Below, in pieces: positions 24,753 to 33,245 of a stretch of 64,000 nucleotides of DNA. Position 1 is the stretch's first letter. Every line of letters starts with the position of its first letter. This stretch comes from Lachnospira multipara ATCC 19207. Its GTDB lineage: Bacteria > Bacillota > Clostridia > Lachnospirales > Lachnospiraceae. The notes under the pieces are model-generated. The model was not told the DNA's origin, did no database searches, and saw only the letters and a list, made by a program, of their open reading frames with translations. The translations under genes were made by a program, and so were the position numbers. The stretch covers positions 1-64,000 of the forward strand of contig NZ_AUJG01000016.1 in the NCBI RefSeq assembly GCF_000424105.1. Reading direction: 5' to 3'.

Positions 24753-25114
24753 TTTTGGATAATTTATTAGATATGACTTATAATGGCCAAGATATAAAGC
24801 TTGAATACGATAAGTATGTTCTTTTTATTAAGGAAGGCTCAGGCGACAATCTTCTATACGAAGATATTGAAGATGGTTATGTCGATTATATTTATACCGA
24901 AGTTTATTTAAAAGATGACCTAGTAAAAGAAGAATATCCATCAGAAATTGGCGGTGGATTTATGTTGTTGAAAGATACTATTGAAAATTTATTTTACGAT
25001 AAGCCTATAAGGGAATTGATTGATTATGTATTCACAGAAAATGCCGAAGAGGATTATTATGAATTACATACTACATCATTTCCTTCAAATGCGATTTTAA
25101 CAATCGAATCTTAA
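24746..25114 (+). CDS. Hypothetical protein, 122 aa
   Basis: 122 residues, strongly acidic, predicted alpha/beta, soluble. It overlaps the methyltransferase end by seven bases and has AAGGAG. Such overlap with a nuclease-related gene and the acidity might suggest a DNA-mimic, but that is speculation. Confidence 0.6.
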   Translation: MLVLDNLLDMTYNGQDIKLEYDKYVLFIKEGSGDNLLYEDIEDGYVDYIYTEVYLKDDLVKEEYPSEIGGGFMLLKDTIENLFYDKPIRELIDYVFTENAEEDYYELHTTSFPSNAILTIES

Positions 25115-25205
25115 AACATTCTTGATTTATTCCAGATTATATGAATATATATCAAAACATTTTAAATTAGAATATAAATACATGTCTTTTTGAAAGGAGA
25201 TTTAT

Positions 25206-25589
25206 ATGAATAAAGTATTAGGAACGATTGGAAAAAGTACAATAATTCAGCGTAGCACAAAATTCGAACCATTTATTTGTGTTAGCGGTTATGACGAGAA
25301 AACAGGCACATGGGATGGAGCAAACTATTTTGATACATTTCAAGACGCTTGTATTTCAGCTCTTGTAAGGCTCAAAGAAGAAACACCTGTAAACATAAAC
25401 ATGCAGAATTTGGCACGAAATTATGAAATTGCGGCAACTGCTGAGTTCTTGCGTGAGAATTATGAAGTTTCAGATGAAGACGCTTGGTATTGGGCGAGTG
25501 AAGTTCGAGAAAGAATGAACGATGATGAAGATTATAATTCATTCGAAGGCCAGTACATTGACGAACTGGAAGACGAATATCTTTCATAA
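25206..25589 (+). CDS. Hypothetical protein, 127 aa
   Basis: 127 residues. The middle (TFQDACISALVRLKEETPV) and an acidic end are visible. Soluble. GAAAGGAG site; no clear private promoter box directly upstream, so probably read from the upstream unit. Unknown family. Confidence 0.6.
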   Translation: MNKVLGTIGKSTIIQRSTKFEPFICVSGYDEKTGTWDGANYFDTFQDACISALVRLKEETPVNINMQNLARNYEIAATAEFLRENYEVSDEDAWYWASEVRERMNDDEDYNSFEGQYIDELEDEYLS

Positions 25590-25616
25590 ACACTTAAATT
25601 AAATAATTATCTTAAA

Positions 25617-25643
25617 GCTGATCCTTCGGGATCAGTTTTTTTT
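25617..25643 (+). terminator. Rho-independent terminator
   Basis: CTGATCC/GGATCAG stem followed by eight T. Confidence 0.92.
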
Positions 25644-25649
25644 ATTTGC

Positions 25650-25667
25650 TCTTACATATTTATTATA
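25650..25667 (+). promoter_or_regulatory. Private promoter element
   Basis: TCTTACATATTTATTATA, 32 bases before the start at 25700. Confidence 0.75.
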
Positions 25668-25699
25668 GAACCAATAATTATTATTTAGGAGGAAATATA

Positions 25700-26269
25700 A
25701 TGAATAAGTTTTTAATTAAAGGAAAGATTATTTCTGTAAGAAGACTCAATGACGGCAGAGGTTTTGTAACAATATTTTCTAAAAATGGTGTAAATATTTA
25801 TCCACAGGTATTTTGTTCATCAGAGATTTTAGAAAAAATAGAAAATTTACCTTATAGAGCGCATGTTTGTATTGAGGGATATGTAAATTCAAGAAAGATT
25901 AATGGGAAAAGAGTACAACAGTTTGTTGCAACTGCTGTTGACAAGGATGTTACATATACAGAAGAGGTATTTGGAGTAAAAGGAAAGTTCTTTAAGCCTA
26001 GCGAAACATATGTATATCTAAGTGGTGAAGTCGTTAAGATGTTCGATAATGATAAATATTTAAATCTTGTTGTAAAAACAAGAACAGAAGATGGTGTTAA
26101 TTCTTCAATACTAACAAGCTTAAAAAAGCCTGATAGAATGCCTAATATAGAAATTGGTAATTCTATTAATTTAGTTTGCAGCGTTAGTACTCCAATCAAA
26201 AAGGACGAAGTTAACGGTACAGAGCAGCATTTTGAAGATATTGTAGTTCTTGATTTTGCCATGAACTAA
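25700..26269 (+). CDS. OB-fold single-strand-binding-like protein
   Basis: 189 residues from the ATG at 25700 (AGGAGG). The first half (FLIKGKIISVRRLNDGRGFV, then VCIEGYVNSRKINGKR) and the second half (VYLSGEVVKMFDNDKYLNLV) each look like an OB fold, so it could bind single-stranded DNA like SSB. It lacks the acidic tail of true SSB. Third OB-fold candidate besides 59187 and 61938. Confidence 0.55.
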   Translation: MNKFLIKGKIISVRRLNDGRGFVTIFSKNGVNIYPQVFCSSEILEKIENLPYRAHVCIEGYVNSRKINGKRVQQFVATAVDKDVTYTEEVFGVKGKFFKPSETYVYLSGEVVKMFDNDKYLNLVVKTRTEDGVNSSILTSLKKPDRMPNIEIGNSINLVCSVSTPIKKDEVNGTEQHFEDIVVLDFAMN

Positions 26270-26277
26270 GAAATATA

Positions 26278-26324
26278 TTAGATATTTTTCAAAAACTATA
26301 AATGATTCTTATATATTTAGGATG
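26278..26324 (+). promoter_or_regulatory. Private promoter element with upstream box and very short leader
   Basis: TTAGATATTT at 26278-26287 and core TCTTATATATTTAGGATG at 26307-26324, followed within four bases by AAAGGTGG and then the ATG at 26340. Confidence 0.75.
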
Positions 26325-26339
26325 ACGAAAGGTGGATTT

Positions 26340-26720
26340 ATGCTTATTAATATCTGGAATAAAATAACTGTTTATTGCTTGAATCATGAAGAACCTGTTC
26401 CTATGGTCATTATGAGTAATACAAAATTAATCAAAACCCCGTTTTACACATGTTCAACAACAATAAGGGGCGAGGGTGTTGATGCCAAATTTGACGGAAA
26501 TGCAGGGCTTAATTGTGCTAACCGTATGAATTTGGATGATTACCAAAACATGATTCTAAAATTTATAAATATGATAGAAAAAGAACCTCCAACAACTAAT
26601 TTCGAAAATTTTTCCTTTTATTATAAAGGAGCTAGACAGAAGTTGTATGTTCAAGTATTAAAATTTAATGATAAGGAAATTAGATTAGGAGTAAAAAATA
26701 TCACGATTTTAGGGAAGTAA
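26340..26720 (+). CDS. Hypothetical protein, 126 aa
   Basis: Start at 26340 because AAAGGTGG lies just upstream. 126 residues, soluble, mostly beta. It precedes the signal peptidase gene by eight bases. Unknown. Confidence 0.65.
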   Translation: MLINIWNKITVYCLNHEEPVPMVIMSNTKLIKTPFYTCSTTIRGEGVDAKFDGNAGLNCANRMNLDDYQNMILKFINMIEKEPPTTNFENFSFYYKGARQKLYVQVLKFNDKEIRLGVKNITILGK

Positions 26721-26728
26721 TAAGTAAT

Positions 26729-27229
26729 ATGACAGATAAATTAAAGAGAATATTATTAGTAATTATAACAGTAGTGATTACAGCTGCTATATATATGAAT
26801 ATACCTTTCACATTATCATTTGTGAGCGGAAAATCAATGTATCCTCAATTTGATGATAATGACGTAGTTTTGTGCAAACGTTTATATACGAAAGAACAAA
26901 TAAGGGAAAATATTACATATGGGGATGTTGTCGTTGCCAAAATTAGTGGCAGCTATGGCCCATATTTAATAAAAAGGGTAGTTGGATTGCCAGGTGATAG
27001 AATTCGTATCATTGAAGGACAATTATATGTTAATGATAGTCTATTAGACTTAGGTATCGTATTTGATGATATGGTTCAAACTGGCGATGCCCTATCCAAT
27101 CAAAAAGAAATAGTAGTACCTGACGATAGTTATTTTTTATTAGGTGATAATAGAAATAATTCTAGCGATTCTCGTGAATATGGAACGTTTGACGAAATTA
27201 AATTTAAAGTTTTAAAAAAAATATTTTGA
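26729..27229 (+). CDS. lepB: Type I signal peptidase
   Basis: 166 residues. One N-terminal membrane span, then SGKSMYP (catalytic Ser near 36), YLIKRVVGLPGD (catalytic Lys near 89) and the box LLGDNRNNSSDSREYG. It removes signal peptides from exported proteins at the outer face of the membrane. Candidate substrates here are the large secreted protein at 1472 and pilus-associated proteins. The weak site and the eight-base gap suggest translation coupled to the gene before. Confidence 0.9.
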   Translation: MTDKLKRILLVIITVVITAAIYMNIPFTLSFVSGKSMYPQFDDNDVVLCKRLYTKEQIRENITYGDVVVAKISGSYGPYLIKRVVGLPGDRIRIIEGQLYVNDSLLDLGIVFDDMVQTGDALSNQKEIVVPDDSYFLLGDNRNNSSDSREYGTFDEIKFKVLKKIF

Positions 27230-27246
27230 GCGAAAGGAAATACAAA

Positions 27247-27909
27247 ATGTTCGACAAGTACAAGGCTAATCGGGATTACAAAAGAAGAGAAAAAGAACGC
27301 AAACGAGAAGAACGGGCAAAAAAGGATTGTGAATATAGAATTGATTCTTTTTTAAACAAAAATAAAGATGTGAAAGAATATATGGATAAAGCAAAGAAAA
27401 TCAATGCTCAAATAAAGGGTGATGATTATGCCTTATATTTACAAGGCATAATATTAATAGAAAAAGTATTTAATTACAAATACAGTGGGGAACAAAGAAG
27501 AGACTTCTATGAATGTGACCGCATTAAAGAAGACGAAAAAAGAAATTATAAGATTTATCAGGATAGAATTGATTTAGTTAGCGATCTGGTAAGAGATTTT
27601 AAAGAGAAGCTAAATTATAGTGATTATGAATTTTCTCGTGTATTTTGTGAAGCAGAAAAAATCATAGAAAAATATGGGAAGTGTGAAGAAAATGAAGATA
27701 ATACTATAAAAAATCTATTTGATTTAAGAGATAGATTCAATTACTCAATAGATTTATTTAACCAAGTTTTCGATTATAGAACGAAACTAATAATGGAAAA
27801 ACCAGAGATATTATATGTTTCAGAAGCAGATATTAATTATCATGTGTCATGCAGAATTGGAGCAGCAAAAGAACAATATTTTTTAAAAAAAGTAGAAGAA
27901 AAAATGTAA
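27247..27909 (+). CDS. Charged helical protein, 220 aa
   Basis: Start at 27247 behind GAAAGGA. The N-terminal 40 residues are extremely basic (KANRDYKRREKERKREERAK), the rest helical and acidic/basic mixed. No membrane segment. It lies between the signal peptidase and ParM genes. Unknown. Confidence 0.6.
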   Translation: MFDKYKANRDYKRREKERKREERAKKDCEYRIDSFLNKNKDVKEYMDKAKKINAQIKGDDYALYLQGIILIEKVFNYKYSGEQRRDFYECDRIKEDEKRNYKIYQDRIDLVSDLVRDFKEKLNYSDYEFSRVFCEAEKIIEKYGKCEENEDNTIKNLFDLRDRFNYSIDLFNQVFDYRTKLIMEKPEILYVSEADINYHVSCRIGAAKEQYFLKKVEEKM

Positions 27910-27927
27910 AAGGAAGGGAATCAATTT

Positions 27928-29100
27928 ATGAATACAAAAAAATTTAAAACTAGAACAGAATTTATAAAGAGAAAAAACATATCTAGGGAAGATACATGGG
28001 AAGTCGCTATTGATTTAGGCTATTCGAGTGTAAAACTCTTTAGTCCAAACATTGTAGCAGCTTTCCCATCATTTGCTATAAAGGCGCATGAAGATGAAAT
28101 TCAATTTATCACTAAAGCTCCTGATGAAGCAATCATATATAAAGACCTCGAAACTGATGAAACATGGTTAGTTGGTGAGTTAGCACAGTCATCATTAAGT
28201 ATCAATGATACAAGTAATTCTGCTAATGTATTATATTCAAGAGATAGATATTCAGATCCAATGTTTAAAGTTATTACTAGAGTTGGATTAGGTATTGCAT
28301 GCACAGATAATGAATATGGGGAAGTCGGTGGTAAAAAAGTAGTAATTCAGACTGGATTACCAGAAAAATATCTAGGAATTGATGATACTTTATTAAAGGA
28401 ATTCCTATCAGGTACACATAGATTTGCTTTAAAAATAGGAGCTTCTAACTGGAAGATATTTAGTATTCAGGTAGATCCAAATGACATTTTTATTATGTCG
28501 CAGCCAAAGGGTACACTTTTTTCTGTCTGTGTCGATAATAATGGAAATCTTACAGAAACAAAAGATGTATTAGCAAGTTCATGTGTGGTGTTTGATCCTG
28601 GGTTCGGTACGTTTGATATGTTTATGATTCAAAATGGTAGAACAGTCGGTGGAGAAACTTTCCCAGATTTAGGAATGCGAAGAGTATTAGAAGAGACTAG
28701 CTCTTTAATTCAAGAAAATTTCGGAGTAGCTATTCCTGTCCCTGCAATGCAGCCATTTTTATCATCAGGAATTATTAAAAAGGCAGATAGAAGAACATTT
28801 AAGTCAGTAGAATATCCATTCGATAGACTTTTAGCCAAAGCAAACAATGATGTCTGCAATGAAGCTATTGAGCGAATGATTAATTCTATTGGATTTGACA
28901 ATTTAGTTCAGTTTTATAAATACATTATTATTACAGGCGGTACAAGTGCTGCATGGGAGCATAACATTAAAGAAAGATTTAGTGCATTAAATAGTCTTAA
29001 GATTATTAATGGAAATCAAAATGATAATTTATCATTTATCTATTCAAATGTAAGAGGATATTACCTATACAGACATATGATGCTTTCAAAGAATAGATAG
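27928..29100 (+). CDS. ParM/Alp-type plasmid segregation actin
   Basis: 390 residues. Actin-fold ATP-binding motifs: phosphate 1 EVAIDLGYSSVKLF near 26-39, phosphate 2 VVFDPGFGTFDMF near 221-233 and adenosine IIITGGTSAAW near 333. The length fits ParM/AlpA-type actins. Such filaments push plasmid copies apart at division, with an adaptor bound to a centromere. The next gene is a good adaptor candidate. AAGGAAGGG site. Confidence 0.85.
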   Translation: MNTKKFKTRTEFIKRKNISREDTWEVAIDLGYSSVKLFSPNIVAAFPSFAIKAHEDEIQFITKAPDEAIIYKDLETDETWLVGELAQSSLSINDTSNSANVLYSRDRYSDPMFKVITRVGLGIACTDNEYGEVGGKKVVIQTGLPEKYLGIDDTLLKEFLSGTHRFALKIGASNWKIFSIQVDPNDIFIMSQPKGTLFSVCVDNNGNLTETKDVLASSCVVFDPGFGTFDMFMIQNGRTVGGETFPDLGMRRVLEETSSLIQENFGVAIPVPAMQPFLSSGIIKKADRRTFKSVEYPFDRLLAKANNDVCNEAIERMINSIGFDNLVQFYKYIIITGGTSAAWEHNIKERFSALNSLKIINGNQNDNLSFIYSNVRGYYLYRHMMLSKNR

Positions 29101-29116
29101 AAAGAAGTGTAATTTT

Positions 29117-29905
29117 ATGGTGATTGAAATACGATTATATAAACGATATGACATGGATTTAGTAGCTTTAGTAGATGCAGGTTATCCTGTATCTACTATG
29201 ATTAAAGAGTCATTAATAGCATATGCAAATGGTAATCCAATTTCATATCTAATAGATGAAAATATTGCATTTGATTTAAATGGGAAGGAATCTGTCAGAA
29301 CGAGAATAGTTATTCCTGAAAGTGAGACAAACTTAATATATCTTTTAAAGCATATTAAACATAGAACACGAAATAACTTTTGTAAGATGGTGCTGCGAAA
29401 TGCTTTAATTAACCAAAATTTAGGAGCTTTCTTTGCCGTAGATAGCCTTTTTCAGCTGCAAAAGAGAGACATCGATAATAATATATTAAAATTCCAGAAT
29501 GCAATAAAATTAAGTACTATAAAAAAAGAAAGAAAAATAAAATTTGCAGGAAAGGTAATAACAAAGAAGCAAAATAAAGTAAATTTAGATCCAATTATTT
29601 TTGATAAACCTACAGAGGAATTTGATAAATCTATAGAAGAAAAAGAAAAAAATGTTGATAATATAGTAAATAATATAGCAAAGAAAAATAGGCCAGATAG
29701 CAATATAACTAATTATATGCCTGGCACAGATATAAGAAACTCAGAGACTGATAACAACACACAGTATCTTAAGGACTACGATACTAATATAAACACTAAA
29801 GACAATGTTAAATTAACAAATGAAGAGTATACAACAAAAGATAAGCAAGAAAATAAAGATGTGGTTGATATGGATGATTTTTTAAATGCATTTGATATGT
29901 TGTAA
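29117..29905 (+). CDS. ParR-like adaptor of the actin segregation system
   Basis: 262 residues, 16 bases after the actin gene. The N-terminal part (IRLYKRYDMDLVALVDAGYP... MIKESLIAYANGNPI) looks like a ribbon-helix-helix DNA-binding fold. The middle is disordered, Lys/Asn/Asp-rich. The last residues, VVDMDDFLNAFDML, form an acidic amphipathic helix like the ParR tail that caps ParM filaments. Function from position and these two ends; the centromere site was not found. Confidence 0.65.
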   Translation: MVIEIRLYKRYDMDLVALVDAGYPVSTMIKESLIAYANGNPISYLIDENIAFDLNGKESVRTRIVIPESETNLIYLLKHIKHRTRNNFCKMVLRNALINQNLGAFFAVDSLFQLQKRDIDNNILKFQNAIKLSTIKKERKIKFAGKVITKKQNKVNLDPIIFDKPTEEFDKSIEEKEKNVDNIVNNIAKKNRPDSNITNYMPGTDIRNSETDNNTQYLKDYDTNINTKDNVKLTNEEYTTKDKQENKDVVDMDDFLNAFDML

Positions 29906-29917
29906 TAACAATTTGCT

Positions 29918-29964
29918 TTGCATATTTCCCAAAAACAATAAATTATTCTTATATAATTACTATA
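29918..29964 (+). promoter_or_regulatory. Private promoter element with variant upstream box
   Basis: TTGCATATTT at 29918-29927 and core TCTTATATAATTACTATA at 29947-29964, with the usual 18-base gap. In the leader, GGAGGAG is followed by a TGTAGTTA/TAACTACA hairpin before the ATG at 30034. Confidence 0.6.
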
Positions 29965-30033
29965 CAGAAACCTATTAATTATTATTCAGAGAGGAGGAGT
30001 TGTAGTTAAATAATAACTACACCTAAAAGACAT

Positions 30034-30384
30034 ATGACATTTGATTATGAAGATAAGTTAAAAGAAAAGGAATTTAAAGACGCAATAAATACAGTATCTA
30101 ACTTTTGTATTAGAAATGGTATCCCATATTTTTTATCAATGGCAGTAAAGAATACTGAAGAAAAGACAGAGTATAAAAATTATTATAATTTCCCTCAGAC
30201 TATTAATGGTGGATTAGAACTCGCAGATAATAAGTTTAATGATTACATATTAGTCTATAGAGGAGCTAAGGCAAATACTTTAGACTCTTTACAAGAATTT
30301 ACAGACGAAGAACAAAAGTACATTCAAGATATGGATGCATTTTCAAAAAAAGTTACAGACTCACTTGCTGTTGAGTATATTTAA
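30034..30384 (+). CDS. Hypothetical protein, 116 aa
   Basis: 116 residues, soluble, alpha/beta. An in-frame stop just upstream makes the ATG at 30034 the only start. The ribosome site GGAGGAG is unusually far away, with a hairpin in between that could bring them closer or control initiation. Unknown family. Confidence 0.6.
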   Translation: MTFDYEDKLKEKEFKDAINTVSNFCIRNGIPYFLSMAVKNTEEKTEYKNYYNFPQTINGGLELADNKFNDYILVYRGAKANTLDSLQEFTDEEQKYIQDMDAFSKKVTDSLAVEYI

Positions 30385-30392
30385 ATTTGGTA

Positions 30393-30455
30393 GAGCTTGT
30401 TATTTGTGTTGAAAAATCAACACAAACGTATTTAAAAATCAATACAAACAAGCTC
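30393..30455 (+). ncRNA. Nested hairpin between genes
   Basis: Outer GAGCTTGT/ACAAGCTC and inner TTTGTGTTG/CAACACAAA. No open frame. Possibly a structured mRNA end or small RNA. Confidence 0.4.
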
Positions 30456-30487
30456 CACATGAAAAAGAATACTAAAACTCTTTATAA

Positions 30488-30532
30488 GGGCAGCATCGTA
30501 AAAATATGATGTCTGCCCTGATTTTTTTTAAA
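30488..30532 (+). terminator. Rho-independent terminator
   Basis: GGGCAGCATC/GATGTCTGCCC stem followed by a T tract. Confidence 0.88.
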
Positions 30533-30558
30533 AGATATATAAAATGTACGTTTTGTAT

Positions 30559-30636
30559 GTTCCGAGGTCATATGAAACGGCATAGGAACGAATTAGAAAT
30601 GATTGTATCAAGGTGGTCCGATTCCGCCACGTTCCT
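30559..30636 (+). ncRNA. Structured RNA leader with tRNA-like T-arm
   Basis: GGAACG (30585-30590) can pair with CGTTCC (30630-30635), enclosing GGTGG TCCGATT CCGCC (30612-30628), a five-pair stem with a seven-base loop like a T-arm. GTTCC upstream near 30559 could compete for GGAAC, so two folds are possible. It lies before the gene at 30689. Family not recognised. Confidence 0.35.
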
Positions 30637-30688
30637 TTATTTATCGCAACAACAAAGAATATAAAAAAATAGAAAGCGATGGCAAAAC

Positions 30689-30931
30689 ATGGACGCAAGA
30701 AAACTTTATAACAGTATGCCTTATACAGGCATGAAGAAATGTGCAAGAATGATTTTAGATAGTGATAAAAAATGCACTGATAAAGAATTGGCAACAATGA
30801 CAGATTATGAAGTTTGTGAGAAACTTTTAGAAAATTATGAAGTTGTTTCAATTGGTAGTGGAGATATTACTTTAGTAAAAAAAGAGGATATGAAATTGTA
30901 TAGTTCAATCACAAGAGAATTGAGCAGATAG
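30689..30931 (+). CDS. Hypothetical protein, 80 aa
   Basis: 80 residues, soluble, helical. The ribosome site is weak (AGAAAGCGATGG). It follows a structured leader; no private promoter box was seen nearby. It is first of a run of small genes up to 33524. Unknown. Confidence 0.55.
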   Translation: MDARKLYNSMPYTGMKKCARMILDSDKKCTDKELATMTDYEVCEKLLENYEVVSIGSGDITLVKKEDMKLYSSITRELSR

Positions 30932-30978
30932 GAGAAAAAGTATCAAATAGAAAGTGAAGGAAAGGATGGGGTTTAAAG

Positions 30979-31155
30979 ATGGTAGATTTAAATTTAGATT
31001 GGGTTGAAGATATGAGGATTCTAATATCACTTGTATTAGTACTATTGTTAATCTGTGTATGCATTTATGAGTCAAACGCTCGTAAAAAGGATATACAAAA
31101 AGGGTTTGAAAGACTAGAACATGAAATTGAAATGCAAAAAGAAAGTGAGGAATAA
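30979..31155 (+). CDS. Small single-span membrane protein, 58 aa
   Basis: ATG at 30979 behind AAAGGATGGGG. One membrane segment (about 13-30) and a charged helical tail. First of a set of small membrane proteins. Unknown. Confidence 0.65.
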   Translation: MVDLNLDWVEDMRILISLVLVLLLICVCIYESNARKKDIQKGFERLEHEIEMQKESEE

Positions 31156-31156
31156 T

Positions 31157-31441
31157 ATGAAAAGAGAACGACTTATTAAAGGGGGACTTTTGATTGTTGC
31201 AGGCTTATTTGGATTTATGTTCCAAATAGAACTAATTTCTGTATTATATCATCTGTGGCACAACCTCTTTGTTTGGAGTATAGATGTAATAAATCAATAC
31301 GATACAACGGTTCGAGCTATTCTTTCACTTTTATTATGTCCTATTTGGTACATATTATTAATTGTTGCATGTTTTGGTCCAGTGTGGTTATTCAATTCGA
31401 TATACAAAAGTATTAAATATAAAATAAATAAAGGAGAGTAA
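31157..31441 (+). CDS. Small two-span membrane protein, 94 aa
   Basis: Start at 31157 with GAGGAAT. Membrane segments about 8-30 and 53-77, basic tail. One base after the preceding stop. Unknown. Confidence 0.65.
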   Translation: MKRERLIKGGLLIVAGLFGFMFQIELISVLYHLWHNLFVWSIDVINQYDTTVRAILSLLLCPIWYILLIVACFGPVWLFNSIYKSIKYKINKGE

Positions 31442-31444
31442 CCT

Positions 31445-31858
31445 ATGGATGGATATATTATTATGATTGGTGTGATATTACTTGTTATAATATTGGTTCG
31501 CAGTTGTATTTATTTTGAAAAGACTAAATTCATTCATATCATGAATCACCCAGAAATGATTCAAGAGATGGAGAAGGTTTCGCTTTTATTAAAAATACGA
31601 GTTTGGTCTCAATATGGAAGATACGTTGGGAATCATGTAAACGAAAAGGAATTAAGAATGCAGGAAGAACTTCTTCTTTATCGTTACTGGGCTTCAGACG
31701 TACTGCAATCTGTCTTTTTAAAACGAAATATAGACATAAATTATCTAAAGAAAACAGAAGAATATGTAAATTCTTTAACTTATACATATAGAATGCTTTG
31801 GATTAAAATTCTATTATCTAAAACTCATAATAAGTTAAGAAGTAATTATATAAAGTAA
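31445..31858 (+). CDS. Membrane-anchored hypothetical protein, 137 aa
   Basis: One N-terminal span (about 4-22) then a basic helical cytoplasmic domain. AAAGGAG site. In tandem with other small membrane genes. Unknown. Confidence 0.65.
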   Translation: MDGYIIMIGVILLVIILVRSCIYFEKTKFIHIMNHPEMIQEMEKVSLLLKIRVWSQYGRYVGNHVNEKELRMQEELLLYRYWASDVLQSVFLKRNIDINYLKKTEEYVNSLTYTYRMLWIKILLSKTHNKLRSNYIK

Positions 31859-31872
31859 AAGGAGGATTTTTG

Positions 31873-32493
31873 ATGAATCAATATAAAAAGAAGAAGAACT
31901 TTTTACAGACATTATTTGAATTTAACTGGGTGGTAGGTACAACCGCCTTTCTAATGGTTACTGTGGCACCATTTTTCGTTGGGGCACTTATAATGAAAAT
32001 ACCATGTATATCAGTTACCAAACCTTCCCTTATTACGTCTTGGTTTTTAGGATTGTGTGGTGTCGGTGTATGTGTTGCCATTGTTGGTATTGCTATGATA
32101 TTTAAAAAAGTAATATTAAATATAATACCGAAAGTGACACGAGATTTACATGCGGCAAAAATCATGCAGTATCTTCCACGTACAAAAGAAGACTGGAAAC
32201 AATTCGATGCCAAAACAGACGAAGATGCGGTGCGTGTATTAAGGAACTTGGTAAAAACAATTGGACTTAATGACAACTTTATTGGTTGTTACGAATTACG
32301 TAACCGAATTGTAGGCTCATATTATACGTTTTTAGATTTTAAATATGGAAATCGAAATCTTGCACATGATGTTCTTATCGAAATAGACGACCTTGTATTA
32401 TGTTCAGACGCAGATTTTGAGACAGGCTTAGAGATTGAACGAGCAAGGTCAAGAATAAATCTAGAAAAATGGTTAGCACGTAATAAGTCTTAG
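31873..32493 (+). CDS. Two-span membrane protein with cytoplasmic domain, 206 aa
   Basis: ATG at 31873 with AGGAGG. Membrane segments about 20-42 and 55-80, then a helical soluble domain of about 120 residues. Ends the run of four membrane genes. Unknown. Confidence 0.65.
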   Translation: MNQYKKKKNFLQTLFEFNWVVGTTAFLMVTVAPFFVGALIMKIPCISVTKPSLITSWFLGLCGVGVCVAIVGIAMIFKKVILNIIPKVTRDLHAAKIMQYLPRTKEDWKQFDAKTDEDAVRVLRNLVKTIGLNDNFIGCYELRNRIVGSYYTFLDFKYGNRNLAHDVLIEIDDLVLCSDADFETGLEIERARSRINLEKWLARNKS

Positions 32494-32535
32494 TACACAA
32501 AAAAACTAAAAATTCAATATATAAGGAGAAAGGAT

Positions 32536-32922
32536 ATGAATGATAATAGAAAGTTTGCAGATAACGAAATTGTCTATGTAAATAGTACATATAATATTGC
32601 TGAAAAATGCAAGATTACTAAGTTTGTACAGAAAGAATCGAGAGTAAACAAATCAGTATACGCTTTACAGTCTCTCGATAATCTTGGTTCTTTTGCAGCT
32701 ACTGAAGAATGTATTTTTAAAACAAAAGAAGATGCATTAAAAGCTTATAAAGAGTCTTCTAATAAGCTTATTGAAAAATATAAGAATGAGATAAAAACAT
32801 TAGAGGATCTGATTAAATTCCCTCTTTCTCATTGCATTGCTTGCGGAGAAGAATACACGGAAGAAGAAGCAAGAGAAGCCTATAAAATTAGAGCAAAAGA
32901 GATTACTGGTATATTGTTGTAG
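32536..32922 (+). CDS. Hypothetical protein, 128 aa
   Basis: 128 residues, soluble. The N-terminal third is beta-like, the rest helical; CIAC near 104. AAGGAG site. Unknown. Confidence 0.6.
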   Translation: MNDNRKFADNEIVYVNSTYNIAEKCKITKFVQKESRVNKSVYALQSLDNLGSFAATEECIFKTKEDALKAYKESSNKLIEKYKNEIKTLEDLIKFPLSHCIACGEEYTEEEAREAYKIRAKEITGILL

Positions 32923-32963
32923 AAAGAATAAATAAGCTGGTTGAAGAAAACAAGGAGTAATGA

Positions 32964-33050
32964 ATGAGTGAAGATGAATACGAATTATGGTTTGATAAAG
33001 ATTTAAAAAGAGACGATTTTCTTGATGCAGAAAGTGAGGAAAGTAAATGA
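32964..33050 (+). CDS. Tiny acidic protein, 28 aa
   Basis: ATG at 32964 with AAGGAG. The product MSEDEYELWFDKDLKRDDFL... is acidic and helical. Its stop overlaps the next start (ATGA). Confidence 0.55.
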   Translation: MSEDEYELWFDKDLKRDDFLDAESEESK

Positions 33051-33232
33051 CAGAGTATATAGAATTAGCAGATGTGCTTAATGAAATCCAAAATGTTGTT
33101 AATAAGTACGGATTAGTAGTAGCAGGATATGAAACTAATGTATATGATGAAGATAATACTGAAATCGGAACTACTTGTATACATTTAATGGAGCAAGATT
33201 GTGGAATGGTTAAGTTAACTGATATTGAATAA
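33047..33232 (+). CDS. Small hypothetical protein, 61 aa
   Basis: 61 residues, acidic, overlapping the previous stop by four bases. Unknown. Confidence 0.6.
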   Translation: MTEYIELADVLNEIQNVVNKYGLVVAGYETNVYDEDNTEIGTTCIHLMEQDCGMVKLTDIE

Positions 33233-33245
33233 GGAGGGTATAATT

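Noticed and set aside
30600-30640. T-box riboswitch
   Set aside because: AAGGTGGTCCGATTCCGCC only loosely recalls the T-box AGGGTGGNACCGCG; there is no specifier stem that I can see and the next gene is not an amino-acid gene.
30528-30851. Minus-strand open frame of 107 codons
   Set aside because: Antisense to the structured leader and the 80-aa gene, without a ribosome site; its product is a low-complexity Phe/Tyr/Leu run typical of shadow frames.
32505-32530. Weak private promoter copy (TTCAATATATAAGG) before the gene at 32536
   Set aside because: Too short and missing the TTTATTATG half; probably chance in AT-rich DNA.
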